Shown in pieces: positions 1 through 10,207 of a DNA stretch of 64,000 nt; position 1 is the first letter of the stretch; every line of letters starts with the position of its first letter. The stretch comes from Cryptomeria japonica (lineage: Eukaryota > Streptophyta > Pinopsida > Cupressales > Cupressaceae): contig NC_081410.1 in the NCBI RefSeq assembly GCF_030272615.1, positions 570,791,152 through 570,855,151 on the forward strand, in the 5' to 3' direction. The translations under genes were made by a program, and so were the position numbers. Under the pieces are notes generated by a model. That model made no database searches. It was given only the letters and a program-made list of their open reading frames with translations, and was not told the origin of the DNA.

Positions 1-77
1 ACTTTAATTTTCGTAAGTCTAAGTATGGTTTTCTAACGTATGCATCGGGTTCTTAAAAGTCAGGCAGGTCTTATTTG

Positions 78-545
78 ATCCAACGGTGGTCGTGATACCA
101 CAATGGGAAGTTGCACGTTGAATACCCATCGCGACTCAATGACAAGCCGCTAGTGGCGGGGCCGGTCAGAGATCCAACGCTGGCAGTTAAGTGATGAAGG
201 GATCTTAAAGTTTGAGGGGTAAGGATTTGATCTGACGGTTGTCGCTAGACCGCAATGGAGAGTTGCGAGTCCTTTTACTATTCATGGATTAACAACTGTA
301 TGGTGGGCTTGGAAAGTGTGAAGAGGAAAAAGTGCTTTAAATTGTGGTTAGGTCCAAGGAAAATCAATGGTGGTCGTGACACCACGATGAGGACCCAACG
401 AAAAAAGGCAAGCGAATGAAGTGTGGTGGGCCCTCTTTGAAAACCTACGTGGTTAAAGGGTGTGCTAACTCTACGTGGTCTAATGGTTGTTGCTAGACCA
501 CGATGGAGAGTTGCTAGAGTTTTACTCTTTGTGGATCACTGACCG
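78..545. repeat. Degenerate two-fold direct duplication
   Basis: Two related motifs alternate. One reads roughly GGTGGTCGTGAYACCAC and lies near 85 and 369. The other reads roughly GACCRCRATGGAGAGTTGC and lies near 250 and 495, each time followed by a TTTTACT-containing tail and GTGGAT or ATGGAT. The copies are about 245-285 bp apart, so this looks like an old tandem duplication. It may belong to the LTR or 5' untranslated region of the element whose coding relic starts near 1075, but the window begins inside it and no matching 3' LTR was found. Confidence 0.55.
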
Positions 546-1074
546 AAGGAAAAATCATAAAGAAGAAACCCTTTGGTCCGTTGGGAAATTTGAAATTCAA
601 ATAAATTAATTGCAGAGCTTGTGGCTCCATTGATGGTAATTAATGTTGATTTGCCACCGAGGTTGCTTCATAAAACCTTATTTTGAGATTGTAATTGTAA
701 AAGACATTCATGAAGGTTAGCAAAGACAAGGTGTGCAGCTTCTGTGAGTTCTCAGGCGACAAGTAAGTTGTTCTGCAACTGTGATTTGTAATTTTTGCTT
801 GTGTGTTGATATTGTCTAGTTCTAGAAATTATGAAAGGTTGTTTGAGTAAAAGTTGAAGTAAGATAAATCTTAGATTGTTAAAATGGCACCATGACGAGA
901 ATTTAAAGGAAAATTAGACTATCAGGAAAGGGCTATTTGCGATGATTTTCTGGAATAATTGGTTCAGTCCACAAATAGTACTTCCAAACTAAAGGAACTT
1001 GTGCCCAAGTGTTCTCTCCTACAGATTGGTGATGGTTTGTATGAAAAAAGATGTTGGCTAAGAGATCCTCAGAT
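546..1074. other. Non-coding leader upstream of a decayed ORF
   Basis: No open frame of note. The stretch is T/G-rich and lies directly 5' of the coding relic on the plus strand. It is probably the untranslated leader of that repeat unit. No convincing primer-binding site was seen. Confidence 0.3.
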
Positions 1075-4000
1075 AGGCATGTCTGGTCTAGGTCTACTCA
1101 GGGTAGGGTTTAGTCAATGAAATGCACCTACTCCTACAAACAACCTATGAGAATTAGATGTTGGGAAATTGGTGGTCCATGGAGTCTTCATGGATATTGA
1201 CTTGTTGATCTAGATTGCGAACAACTATGACCCTATTACTAGGATTGTAAGGAATATAAGTTGAGGCCCTCTGATTGAAATTACAGCTGATGAGGTTAAA
1301 AAGGTATTCTGGCTAAATGAACCCTCAAGTTATTTAGAGCCTATTGATTTTTAAATGCTAAGGAAGGTTTATGATGCTCAGAAGGATCATCTTAGGAGTG
1401 GATGAATGAGGGAATTCTTTGCAAAGATAGGAGGCCTAACATTGGTAGGGCCTAGTACAATTGAACCTTTCCCTATGAATTTCTTCACTTTGAGGGCTAA
1501 AGGTACATATTGGTCTATCTGTCAGATTTTTGGAGAAGATGCAGAGAATGTTATGCCAACTCACTACATGCTCATGATGACAAATTCTTAATCCATCCAT
1601 AGAAGTATCTTATGACTTTGCACCCTATCTTGTAAATGTCATCCATGAGGGGTTGATTGGGATCAATAATGCCAAAGTGGATAGACCTTTTGGCTGGTAT
1701 TCTATGTTAATGCACATGTTTTTGTTCAAGGGTGTAGAATATTTTGCGAAGGGTATGGACCTATTGAGAGAAAAAGATGGTGAAGACATGCCTGTACAAT
1801 TATGGAGTACAAATTTATCTTGGGATAGAGAAGATGCTAGTTATCTGAAATTTGACAGATGCTTTGCATACAAGCTAAGAATTCTTCCGTGTCAAGAGAA
1901 CCCTAGGATCCCAAAATTTCTCCTCAAATTTATTAGACCCAAGGAGTTTGCAGAAGACATTAAAATTGTACATAATTGGGGTGATATAATTCTATATCCT
2001 AGTTCTATTGTCTTTAGAGTGTATGGCTTCAGGGGAACCCCATACTTTCTCCCTTATCAGGTTCCCTTGAAAATAGGTATTGCTGAAATCATAAGGCAGA
2101 TTGGGGGTCTACAGGAAACAAAATTGACAAATAAGGGCAGAGGAACAATTTTTCTAACCATTAACATGGCACATAAATTTGTTATTACTAAAGGGGGTTG
2201 GCTGCATTTTGATAAATTCTTCAAGCCATACAGATTGCCAACAACAGTTTCTAGATTTGTTGATCTAGAAGATTTCTTCAATGGTATGTTTAGAAAGAAG
2301 GTCAGGTGTGAGGCCAAAGTTCATTAGTTCCACTTCCCTTAAGATTTAATAAGGAATGAGTTTAACTTGGCTGAGCAAGAGGTGAGGAAAGAAAAATGGT
2401 TAGTATATAAGAAAACTTTTGATTATGTCCAACATTTTGATAAGAATTATGATCCATTAAAGAGTTTTAACCCATTCGGGGAAAAGATTAAATTTTTGAT
2501 AGAGTATTTTGAGGATGTCATGCAAAATTTAAATGAGAAAAATGATGTAGTAATAAAGGTAGATCCTAAGAAGGCCAAGCTCATTTCGACCAAACCCATT
2601 TTTACTAAGATCATTCCCCCTGGAGAGTATGTAATGTACAAGAAATCGGACTATAATGTGGTGATGCCTAGGAGGGATGAACCTTCCACATCAAAGGGAA
2701 AAAGGCCAATAGAGGATGCTCCTCATTCCCAAACCTCCCCAAAGAGGAAGATATTGGAAGAAGAGGCACGACCAAGTCAAGCTCTATATTCACCTTCCCA
2801 ATCCCCATTACCTATAGGTGATGAGCAGGCCGTAGCTGAGAAATTAATGCAATTAGGAAGCGTGGGAGAAATTTATTTCACTTATGGAGAATTGCAGGAG
2901 GGAATGCCAGAGGAGCCAGCAGGTGCTAAAATAGACCTAACTATTGAGGAATTTGCTGGCAGAGAATTGGATCCTATTATAAGACAGGCCAGTGATGAAT
3001 TTTTAGTCGATGACAATTTTGTGAAGTCAAGAGCCTTTTTATAATTTTTTTGGAGAAAGCATATGGATCAATTTAAGTAGAGATGTAAAAAAAGAAAAGG
3101 TGAGCAACCAAATAAAGATTCATCTGCTATTGAAGCAGAAATAAAGCAAGAAACGCTAAAGGAATTTGAGGTGATTACCCCTGAGGGGAGAAAATTGATT
3201 GAAAGTGCTAGAGTGTTAATTCTCCCAGAATGGGATATAACAGATGCTATAATTTTTGATGCAGTGAGAAAAGAAACAAAACCCTTGGAGGGGATAGCTT
3301 ATAGTAATGACCATGCAGATCTAGTAATGTGGTCATTAAAAAGAGAAGAGAATAGAAGAAGGGGAGAATCCTCAGGATCTGACTACTCAGGGGGTATGAT
3401 AGTAAAGAGAGTCAAAGATACAGGAGTAATTGAAACTGCTAGCACAAATTTAGAGTCTGCTAAATTTGGAATGGCAGTGGTCGAGAAGGAGGTAAAAGAG
3501 AAAGCTGATCTTCACGTAAAATTAGAAGTAGTCCTCAAGGCCTATAATGAAGAAAATCTTGAAATAGCTTTCAAAGACAACACCATTACAGAGTTAATGG
3601 GTAAATTGGAAGGACAACAACATAAGGGTGAGTCCTCTCAACTAATGATTGCTTCTTATCCTTCCAAGCCCCCTCCTTCCAGTCATATCATTGAATTTCC
3701 ACCTTCCCCCATGACTCCTGTCTTCCAGTCAACTGAAAATGTTCAAGATGAAATTGAAAAATTGAAGCAGGTTCAGTCAATTTTTGCAAATAAATATGAG
3801 GAAAAGGCCAGAGGTACCATTTTGAAATTTGCTGATACTATTGGGGCAGCAATTTTTATATCTGAATATGAAAAGAATAATGACTCTTTTGGATTCTTTG
3901 AAAGAGGAAAAGGTTACTTTGGAGACAGTTTTGGACAAATGGATTGCCAGAGAGGTGGACTTAGAGTCCATATATTCATTATCTCAGGAAGAAGTAGGTT

Positions 4001-4491
4001 CTAATGATACAATCAAATCTACTTATGAATTAGTAGAAGACTTGTCCAAGTTTGTAGCAGAAAGGGTAAATATTGAAAGAAGGGCAAATTTGTTCGGAAA
4101 GGAATATGCAAATGAAAAGTTTGAATTGTTTCTTGGGGGATTCTTAAGTGCCAATAAAATGAAAGATAAGGAAGTATGGATTGAGGAGCTAGGTCATAGG
4201 CTATCTCAAAGAATAAATAATATTATAAACATGGATGATACTTCCTTGTTTGTTCAAACTATTGAAGAAATTCAAAAGATGAAGTCACATTTTGGCTTTC
4301 TAGAGAAAGAGGTTAAACAATTAAGGGTGACATGGAAAGGTTTGAATAAACAAAAGAAAAAAATTATCAGCTTCACTTGGCCCAATGATGAGGTGTTCAA
4401 GTTATGCGAAAGAAAGTATGTTGTGAAAGAGATAGAAGAACAGGAAGATCCCACTGATGCTCCAGCATGTGGCAGTTTACAGGCATCTTGA
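1075..4491 (+). pseudogene. Decayed long ORF of an unrecognised (probably non-autonomous) retroelement family
   Basis: A coding relic of about 1,140 codons that I cannot assign to a named domain. It can be followed in frame 2 up to about 1585, in frame 0 from about 1587 to 3890, then in frame 1 to 4491, so there are about two frameshifts. In-frame stops include TAG within 'LLI*IANNYD', TAA and TGA near 1350-1404, TAG at 2325, TAA near 2340 and 3042, and TAG near 3077. The N-terminal third is compositionally ordinary and globular-looking (for example FFAKIGGLTLVGP, then GVEYFAKGMDLLREKDGEDM). The middle (about 2660-2850) is Pro/Ser/Lys-rich and low in complexity. The C-terminal part (about 3450-4400) is Glu/Lys-rich and coiled-coil-like. 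This architecture resembles the ORF at 59928-63357 and the acidic ORF at 49732-50587. No zinc knuckle, protease, RT or integrase motif is visible. Confidence 0.6.
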
Positions 4492-5847
4492 AGTAGCTGG
4501 TTTTTTGCAACGGATTTTTGGGTAATTGGAACCTTGAAGGATTGAAATCATCTAGTGCCTGATTTATGATTATAGAGAGGTTATTTGGCCATTTTCTAGC
4601 TATACAACTAATCAGTCGTGGAAGAGTACATTCCAAAATCAGTTATGCTCCTACCTCAGTTGCAGTTTTGTAATCGATGTAACTTTTGGAGGGAATTTTG
4701 GTTAAGATAGGAATATTATTCTAGGGAAGTCATTCTTGTATCATTGTAATTTTTGATGAGGGAATTACAATATACAATCAAAATATTTTGAACTCAGATA
4801 TCTATTGTCTTTGTGTTTGTGTACTGGTTTTCATTTTTATTAAATAATCAAGGATTGTTTAAATAGATGATTTGCAAGACAATTAATGGGAATGTTTTAA
4901 GTTTTTTCCTCAAGGAGGAAAATTAAATATACTTAATTCATCTTCATTGACATCAGTATGTTCGCATGAATTTGATGACTAGATCTAGTATAGATTACAA
5001 GTTTGCATATGGTAGGCATATACAAATTTAATAGATCAAAAATAATGATATGTATACGAATTTTGTTGTCAGATCTCAGTTTGATTTTTTGATGACTCTG
5101 ATGCTCGGATAAGGCATTGGTCTAAATTGCTGGTATTTGTGACATGTTTGTGGTCCCATATAATCAAAACAATTTTTCATTCATGTTTAGTTGTACTGAA
5201 TTGAAGAAGTTTGTAGAAACTTGCACTGGTTTTCTGTAAACCATCTAATAGGTTGTAAGAAAATAGTCACAATTAGGTCTACCCACCTAAGCTTAGTAAA
5301 GATTGAAGTGTAGGAGGTTTGTCCTTGTAAAAATCATTAATTGTTGTCTTGTTTCCTATTCTTGTTGTTCTCTTCTTTTGTAAACAGAGGCAAAAGATTG
5401 TGAAGAGAATACAAGGTAGTCAGAAATCGAGACCAGCAGGGTCATCAAAGAATGTCATCCCACGCTACTCCAATACCCGATGGGCTAGACGACAAAGGCG
5501 ATATCATCAACATAACTTACTCTGATGAGGCAATACCAAAAGGTAGAAATACTAAGTCATCGGGATAACTCAAATCATTGGTGAGAGGAGTTTTGGGTTA
5601 TGCCGATACCCGATGAGGGAGACAAAGCCGAGCACAGAAGAGGAAGATAAGGTTATCAGTATTTTTCCAACATATATATTGAAATCCTCCAATTTCTTAC
5701 CGAGAAAGAATATAAACTCAATTGTGCTACAAGAATTTAATTTTATTTGTAGTCATATATATTGAAATGCTTGAGTTTGATGTTATAGAACAATTTCATG
5801 CACATACAATAAAAAAACATATGTTTTTTCACCATATATAATGAAAT
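4492..5847. other. AT-rich region with no gene seen
   Basis: No supported coding sequence. It holds the probable 3' untranslated part of the preceding unit and, at about 5450-5640, several short 'CCGATGAGG/CATCGG'-type motifs similar to those around 8040-8240 and 8700-8770. That suggests a shared old repeat, but the similarity is too short to define. Confidence 0.3.
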
Positions 5848-6085
5848 GCTAACAACAATTTCAAAATAGGGAAGATAAGATTATCAGTTGGTGTCAACAT
5901 TTTTTATTTTTGTCTCGTAAAGCTATATTTTATATTAATTCTGAAAAATATGTTGTTAGCTATATTTTTTATGCTAACAACAATTTCAAAATAGGGAAAA
6001 TAAGAGTATCAGTTGGTGTCAACATTTTTTATTTTTGTCTCGTAAAGCTATATTTTATATTAATTCAAAAAAATATTTGCATTCT
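5848..6085. repeat. Near-perfect 125-bp tandem duplication
   Basis: The segment beginning GCTAACAACAATTTCAAAAT at 5848 recurs at 5973 with very few differences. The copies carry the same 'GTGTCAACATTTTTTATTTT' and 'CTCGTAAAGCTATATTTT' blocks. Two units are in direct orientation with a 125-bp period, the second slightly incomplete. The high identity indicates a recent duplication compared with the surrounding decay. Confidence 0.85.
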
Positions 6086-6209
6086 AAAAGATAAAACTCC
6101 ATGGCTAGTCGACTAGACCATCGAAGCCGGTATACATAACGGTCCATACATAACACATTCAAAAATATTTAAAAAAAAAAACACAGTCCTTGCTTCAAAA
6201 AAGGTTGTA

Positions 6210-6905
6210 TTTTCCATCTCGCTACTCCACTTCTAGCACTTCCATGTTCCTAACTTGGTTCATTTTTGTCTCCCTGTTGGAGCCTTCACCGAACTAAAGC
6301 ACACGACCCTTCTTAGTTGTTCCTCTTCCACAAGGCCGGCCTCGTCGTTTTGTGCGTGCAAGAACAGTTCGTTGCACAAGTTCTCTATATTCCAACAAAG
6401 GTCCCCATTTTTCCATCTCCACACGTGCTTTCCAGACATCGATCATCTCAAGGTATTGCACAATACCATACATTTCATCTCGTGCTACACTTCTTCTTGC
6501 CTCTTTATCGAATGTGGCACTCTAGAGAAAGAACGGTCACAAGGGAGGAGTGAATTTACTCACGTGAATCCACGCTCCGTCCACACTTTCAAATCCATCC
6601 ATGTCTCGTGCCAAACCTAATAAAGATTCTATTCCGCCTAGCCATTCCTTCTTGACACACTTCATGATTTCTCTGACTTTCAGAATAGGTCGGAGCTCCA
6701 AACACCATGCCATAAACAAAGACACTATGTCTGTATTCACTTTCTACTTCCATCCACCATCTACATACTTAGGTCCAAGGATCAACTTCACCGCGGAAAG
6801 GAATGCGGTGTCTTCATAGATAAATAGGTTTATCAACCTATCATCACTTATTCGTCCCCAAAATGCGACCTATGTTTTGCTTGTCTCTAAAGAAAAGTTG
6901 GCCTC
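6210..6905 (-). pseudogene. Minus-strand coding relic, unrecognised, broken only by TAG/TGA
   Basis: Read on the minus strand from about 6905 down to about 6210, one frame stays open for roughly 230 codons except for TAG at 6870-6872, 6744-6746, 6522-6524 and 6294-6296 and TGA at 6537-6539. No frameshift is needed. Recognisable stretches include ISDDRLINLF, AVKLILGPKYVDGGW, IMKCVKKEWLGGIESLLG and a basic KRRGRPCGRG run that looks AT-hook-like. I do not recognise the family. Continuous protein-like composition across the stops argues that this was real coding sequence. It may be part of a transposon or a retroelement ORF. All five stops are one C-to-T change away from CAG (Gln) or CGA (Arg). 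Confidence 0.55.
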
Positions 6906-7199
6906 CATATTTGAAATTCAGATACTAGTGATTCCAAAATGGACATGCAAATCTATCAAAATAATAGCGACGTGTATAAATTATTTGAATTTTTATCAAC
7001 CTATGCCTTGATTTTTTAGTGCTTTCTAATAACTAAATTCATCGACAACATGTTCCATGTTATTCTAGAATGTAAGTACTTGTATTTTGCACTATAGTCT
7101 GTGGAAGTTTTTGTACAAAGATCTTGGATTCATATGACACACACAACAAATAAAAAGTTTCATTTCGATATTGACTAACAAGGCACGTTATGCACTTTT

Positions 7200-7490
7200 G
7201 CACATGACCACTCGAAAATGGTAGTACGCAATGACTAACACGCTTGTTAGTCGCACGTTTTACACCGTCGATTTTGCAATCAACGGGCATCGATTGACTA
7301 ACACAATGCTAACACGCTATACAATAGGTGCTCCCGCTCCAAAGAATACCTTTCGTATAGTGTGTTAGCGACAGGTTAGTCAATCGCAGCCATTAATTGC
7401 AAAATCGACGGTGTAAAACGCTTTACTAACACGCGTGTTAGTAAATCCGTACTATCATTTTTGAGCTGGAATAGATGCCTCCGATGCGGA
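7200..7490. repeat. Head-to-head inverted pair of MITE-like elements
   Basis: Two copies of the same roughly 145-bp element lie in opposite orientation about the centre near 7340 and share the core GCTCCAAAG. The left copy contains 'CACCGTCGATTTTGCAAT', and the right copy contains its reverse complement, 'AATTGCAAAATCGACGGTG'. Each arm contains the palindrome GACTAACACGCNTGTTAGTC or a near copy (7233-7252 and 7424-7443). The pair could fold into a hairpin about 140 bp long. No transposase is encoded, so this is consistent with a non-autonomous DNA element. The superfamily is unknown. Confidence 0.7.
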
Positions 7491-7683
7491 CTCCGCTCCC
7501 ACGGGGGCCGAAGCCTTTAATATGCAAAGTTAATATTGCATGTTAAAGTTGCAAAGAAGTCCATTTTTTTAATGTATTTGATTAAGTATATTAAATTTTG
7601 TATTTATTTTATTTTTTAATACATCTATTTATGTAAATATATTTTGATTGAGATAGTGTGTATTAGTTTATAAGTTATTTTCT

Positions 7684-7830
7684 AGCTCTAAAATGAACCT
7701 TTCATATAGTGTGTTAGCGATAGGTTAGTCAATCGCAGGCATTAATTGCAAAATTGACAGTGTAAAACACGTGACTAACACGCGTACTAGTCAATCCGTA
7801 CTATCGTTTTGGAGCCAGAATAGACGCATC
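7684..7830. mobile_element. MITE-like element, single copy
   Basis: A third copy, in the orientation of the right arm of the 7200-7490 pair. It runs from AGCTCTAAAATGAACC to TTTTGGAGCCAGAATAGACG and contains GTTAGTCAATCGCA, AATTGCAAAATTGACAGTGT and the palindrome at 7773-7792. Its ends are imperfect inverted repeats. No clear target-site duplication was identified. Confidence 0.6.
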
Positions 7831-8144
7831 CGCATCTCAGGAAGCATAATGAAAAAAGGCACCCTTATGGATGGAAGAAGTTCTTGTTTGATTATTAATC
7901 TTTTGTATCTTGAAGAGGAAGTAAAAATTACAAATAATAGAAAGTTACACTATCGGGCTAAGTCACCCTGATAAAAAAACAGACAACAAATACTAGCTTT
8001 TGATCGGCGTATCATATATCGATAAGAATGCATGGAAATCCAAGGTCAAACATATCGGCATTAGTCTCGCCGATTATAGTATGGAGTCAACGACGGTTAT
8101 ATCAGAGAAGCATATACTGATAAGGCTCATCGGTATAGTGAACA

Positions 8145-8812
8145 TAAGCAACAAAAGTATAAAATTGTCTTGCCGATAACTGATGAGGCTATCGGTAAGA
8201 CTTATAGTGAAATTGTCCATCGGAGAAGGTAGTACCGAAAAGAAAGTCATCGGGGAAATAATGTTAGTCAATTTCACCATTTCGCGGAGCAAAAGGAAAT
8301 GGTGGCCGGGCAGTCTGTGAATCAGCGAAATTGACTAACATGGCGTGTTAGTCGCTTTCGCCGTTTTGTGGGACAAAAGGAAATGGCGGCTAGGCAGTCC
8401 GCGAATTAGCAAAATCGACTAACACAACGTGTTAGTCGCTTTCACCATTTCGTGGGACAAAAGGAAATGGCGGTCAGGTAGTCTGCGAATCAACGAAATC
8501 AACTAAAATGACATGTTAGTCGATTTCGCTAATTCGCGGACTGCGTGGGTGCCATTTCCTTTTGCCCCACGAAACGGCGAAAGCGACTAACATTTCATGT
8601 TAGTTGATTTTGCTGATTCGTGGACTGCCTGGCCACCATTTCCTTTTGTCCCGCGAAACGGCGAAATCGTTATAAGTGACAAAAGCAGAAAATTGTCTCG
8701 CCGATAACCGATGAGGCTATCGGTAAGACTTATACCGAAAAGCGCAATAGTGAAAATGTCCATCGGTGAAGGTTGTAGCGAAAATAAATTCATTAGGGAA
8801 ATAATGTTAGTC
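8145..8812. repeat. About 125-bp direct repeat flanking the 84-bp array
   Basis: The block at 8145-8270 (ACAAAAG...AAATTGTCTTGCCGATAAC...GAGGCTATCGGTAAGAC...GAAATAATGTTAGTC) recurs at about 8671-8812 in direct orientation. The 84-bp array lies exactly between the copies. This arrangement could come from an insertion that duplicated its surroundings, or from expansion of the array inside one member of a tandem pair. Confidence 0.7.
8263..8670. repeat. 84-bp array, three direct then two inverted units
   Basis: Unit starts are at 8263, 8347, 8431, 8515 and 8599, each exactly 84 bp apart. Units 1-3 read GTTAGTCGCTTTCGCC...GGACAAAAGGAAATGGCGG...GACTAAC. Units 4-5 are the reverse complement (GCCATTTCCTTTTGTCCC). 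Unit 5 lacks its last dozen bases. Each unit itself begins GTTAGTC and ends GACTAAC, so every junction forms a palindrome of the type GACTAACAnnnnnTGTTAGTC (8333-8353, 8417-8437, 8501-8521, 8585-8605). The same palindrome is at the core of the MITE-like elements nearby. Confidence 0.85.
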
Positions 8813-8829
8813 GCTCATTTTGCATCATC

Positions 8830-8955
8830 TGACCTTTCGTATAGAGCAATAATAATGTGTTAGTCAATCGCAACCATTTATTGCAAAATCGACGGTAAAT
8901 CCATTCTTTCATTTTGGAGCCAGAACAGACGCGTCCGTTTTGGAGCCAGAAGCAT
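8830..8955. mobile_element. Partial, degraded MITE-like copy
   Basis: It carries CCTTTCGTATAG, GTGTTAGTCAATCGCAACC, ATTGCAAAATCGACGG and two successive TTTTGGAGCCAGAA ends (near 8912 and 8938), all shared with the copies at 7340-7490 and 7684-7830. It lacks part of the middle. The doubled right end suggests a small local duplication or a nested insertion. Confidence 0.55.
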
Positions 8956-8977
8956 GTTCGAATAGCTTCTCCCAGAC

Positions 8978-9190
8978 GCGAGCTTCCAAAAACCTAACAC
9001 CAATTCTAACCCTAATGCAACTAATCCTAACTTGCCTTCTAACCCTAACGCCACTAACCCTAACTCATCTTCTAACCCTAACCCACGTTCTAACCTAATG
9101 TCGCTAACCTTGACCCGCCTTCTAACACTGACGCGGCTTGTAACCCTAACATGACTAACCCTAATGTGAATACCTTACGCACATTCTAAC
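8978..9190. repeat. Degenerate telomere-like CCCTAA tract
   Basis: CCCTAA or close variants (CTAACCCTAAC, ACCCTAATG) occur about every 12-25 bp, separated by short variable spacers such as TTCTAA and CGCCACTAA. This is an interstitial, scattered version of the plant-type TTTAGGG telomere repeat, not a clean array. It sits next to the MITE cluster and may be a remnant of an internal tandem repeat of a transposon. Confidence 0.6.
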
Positions 9191-9355
9191 CCAATCTCAC
9201 CTGTCCAATCCAAAATCTACAGTCACAAAGATAAAAGGCCTACCCACTACCAGATGGCTACTACCATGGATTGTTAGTCAGGAGTTGAGATGTAAGGCTT
9301 TTTGGAGCTAATAAACACGCGTCCCGCGCAGTACCTAACCCTAATGCGTCGATTA

Positions 9356-9500
9356 GACAAGCAAATTTTCTCCCTATTCTGCCTCAAAAACAAGCAAATT
9401 TTCTCCCTACTCTACCTCCAAATCAAGAAAATTTTCTCACTACATAAAAAGAAAAACAAGAAAATTTTCCCACTACATATAAGGCAAAACAAGAAACGAA
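9356..9500. repeat. Minisatellite of about 35 bp, four units
   Basis: The motif ACAAGCAAATTTTCTCCCTA and its variants (CAAGAAAATTTTCYCACTAC) repeats about four times at roughly 32-38-bp spacing. It creates spurious repetitive ORFs on both strands, which I do not treat as genes. Confidence 0.7.
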
Positions 9501-9599
9501 AACAAACAATGCAAACCTAGAATATACGCATCCACCATTTTTTATATAATTCAAAAAAAAATAGGAAAAAGATGACTTGTAGAGGTCGATTTCCACATA

Positions 9600-9785
9600 C
9601 CTCACGCCCTTCAAAAATGTAGCCTACTTCAACAATCGAACGCCCTTAAAAAATGCAGCCTCCATCAACAATCAAATGCCCTTCAACAATGCAGCCTGCT
9701 TCTACAACAAGAGGCTTTCAACAATGAGTCAAAACTTGCTTATTCAACAATAGCACTTCAACAATGACTCGCAGCTTGCCCTTAT
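9600..9785. repeat. Degenerate tandem repeat (CAACAATGCAGCCT-type)
   Basis: Irregular repeats of about 35 bp built from CAACAATC, GCCCTTCAA and ATGCAGCCT. Copies are poorly conserved. No gene was seen. Confidence 0.5.
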
Positions 9786-9866
9786 GTTTTAATTGCACAT
9801 TAGTCTTCTTTTTTCCACATTACGCAGAAAATGGCACCACATTTTTTGAAATAGAGGTATAGGGAC

Positions 9867-10018
9867 GTGTCTATTCTGGCAAAATGATAGTACGGATTGA
9901 CTAACACATGTGTTAGTCACGCATTGTACATCGTCGATTTTGCAATTAATGATTGCGATTGACTAACCTATCACTAACACATTGTACAAAAGGTCCATTT
10001 TGGAGCCATAATAGACAC
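9867..10018. mobile_element. MITE-like element with 14-bp terminal inverted repeats
   Basis: It begins GTGTCTATTCTGGC and ends GCCATAATAGACAC, which are inverted repeats matching at 13 of 14 positions. The interior has the palindrome GACTAACACATGTGTTAGTC (9899-9918), CGTCGATTTTGCAATTAATG and TGACTAACCTATCACTAACAC. It is the best delimited member of the small-element family at 7.2-10.0 kb and is inverted relative to the copy at 7684-7830. At 152 bp with no coding capacity it is non-autonomous. No convincing TSD. Confidence 0.7.
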
Positions 10019-10034
10019 AACCTTTTGGAAGCAG

Positions 10035-10207
10035 TGCCCTCTTTTTCTTGCTGGTATGTCATCTGAACGCGATTTCTTAAATCACAAGCAGTTTTTTTTA
10101 ATTTAATGGCTTTTTATTTTTAAGCATGCTCCCTCTTTTTCCTGCCGGTTCGTCGTCTGAACGCGGTTTCTACACTCGCCCCCAATTGTTTGTTTTTCTT
10201 GGCTTTT
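10035..10207. repeat. Imperfect tandem duplication next to the LTR
   Basis: CCCTCTTTTTCTTGCTGG...GTCATCTGAACGCGATTTCT is repeated about 92-96 bp downstream as CCCTCTTTTTCCTGCCGG...GTCGTCTGAACGCGGTTTCT. The second copy ends where the copia LTR starts (10208), so the copia insertion probably lies inside this older duplication. Confidence 0.6.

Noticed and set aside
1-600. Possible 5' LTR of the first unit
   Set aside because: The direct duplication looked LTR-like, but no second copy exists downstream of the ORF (4.5-6 kb), and the window starts inside it.
9302-9520. 72-codon ORF with repeated IFSLLYLQ-like segments
   Set aside because: It is produced by the minisatellite at 9356-9500. The opposite strand is open as well, so the openness reflects repeat composition.
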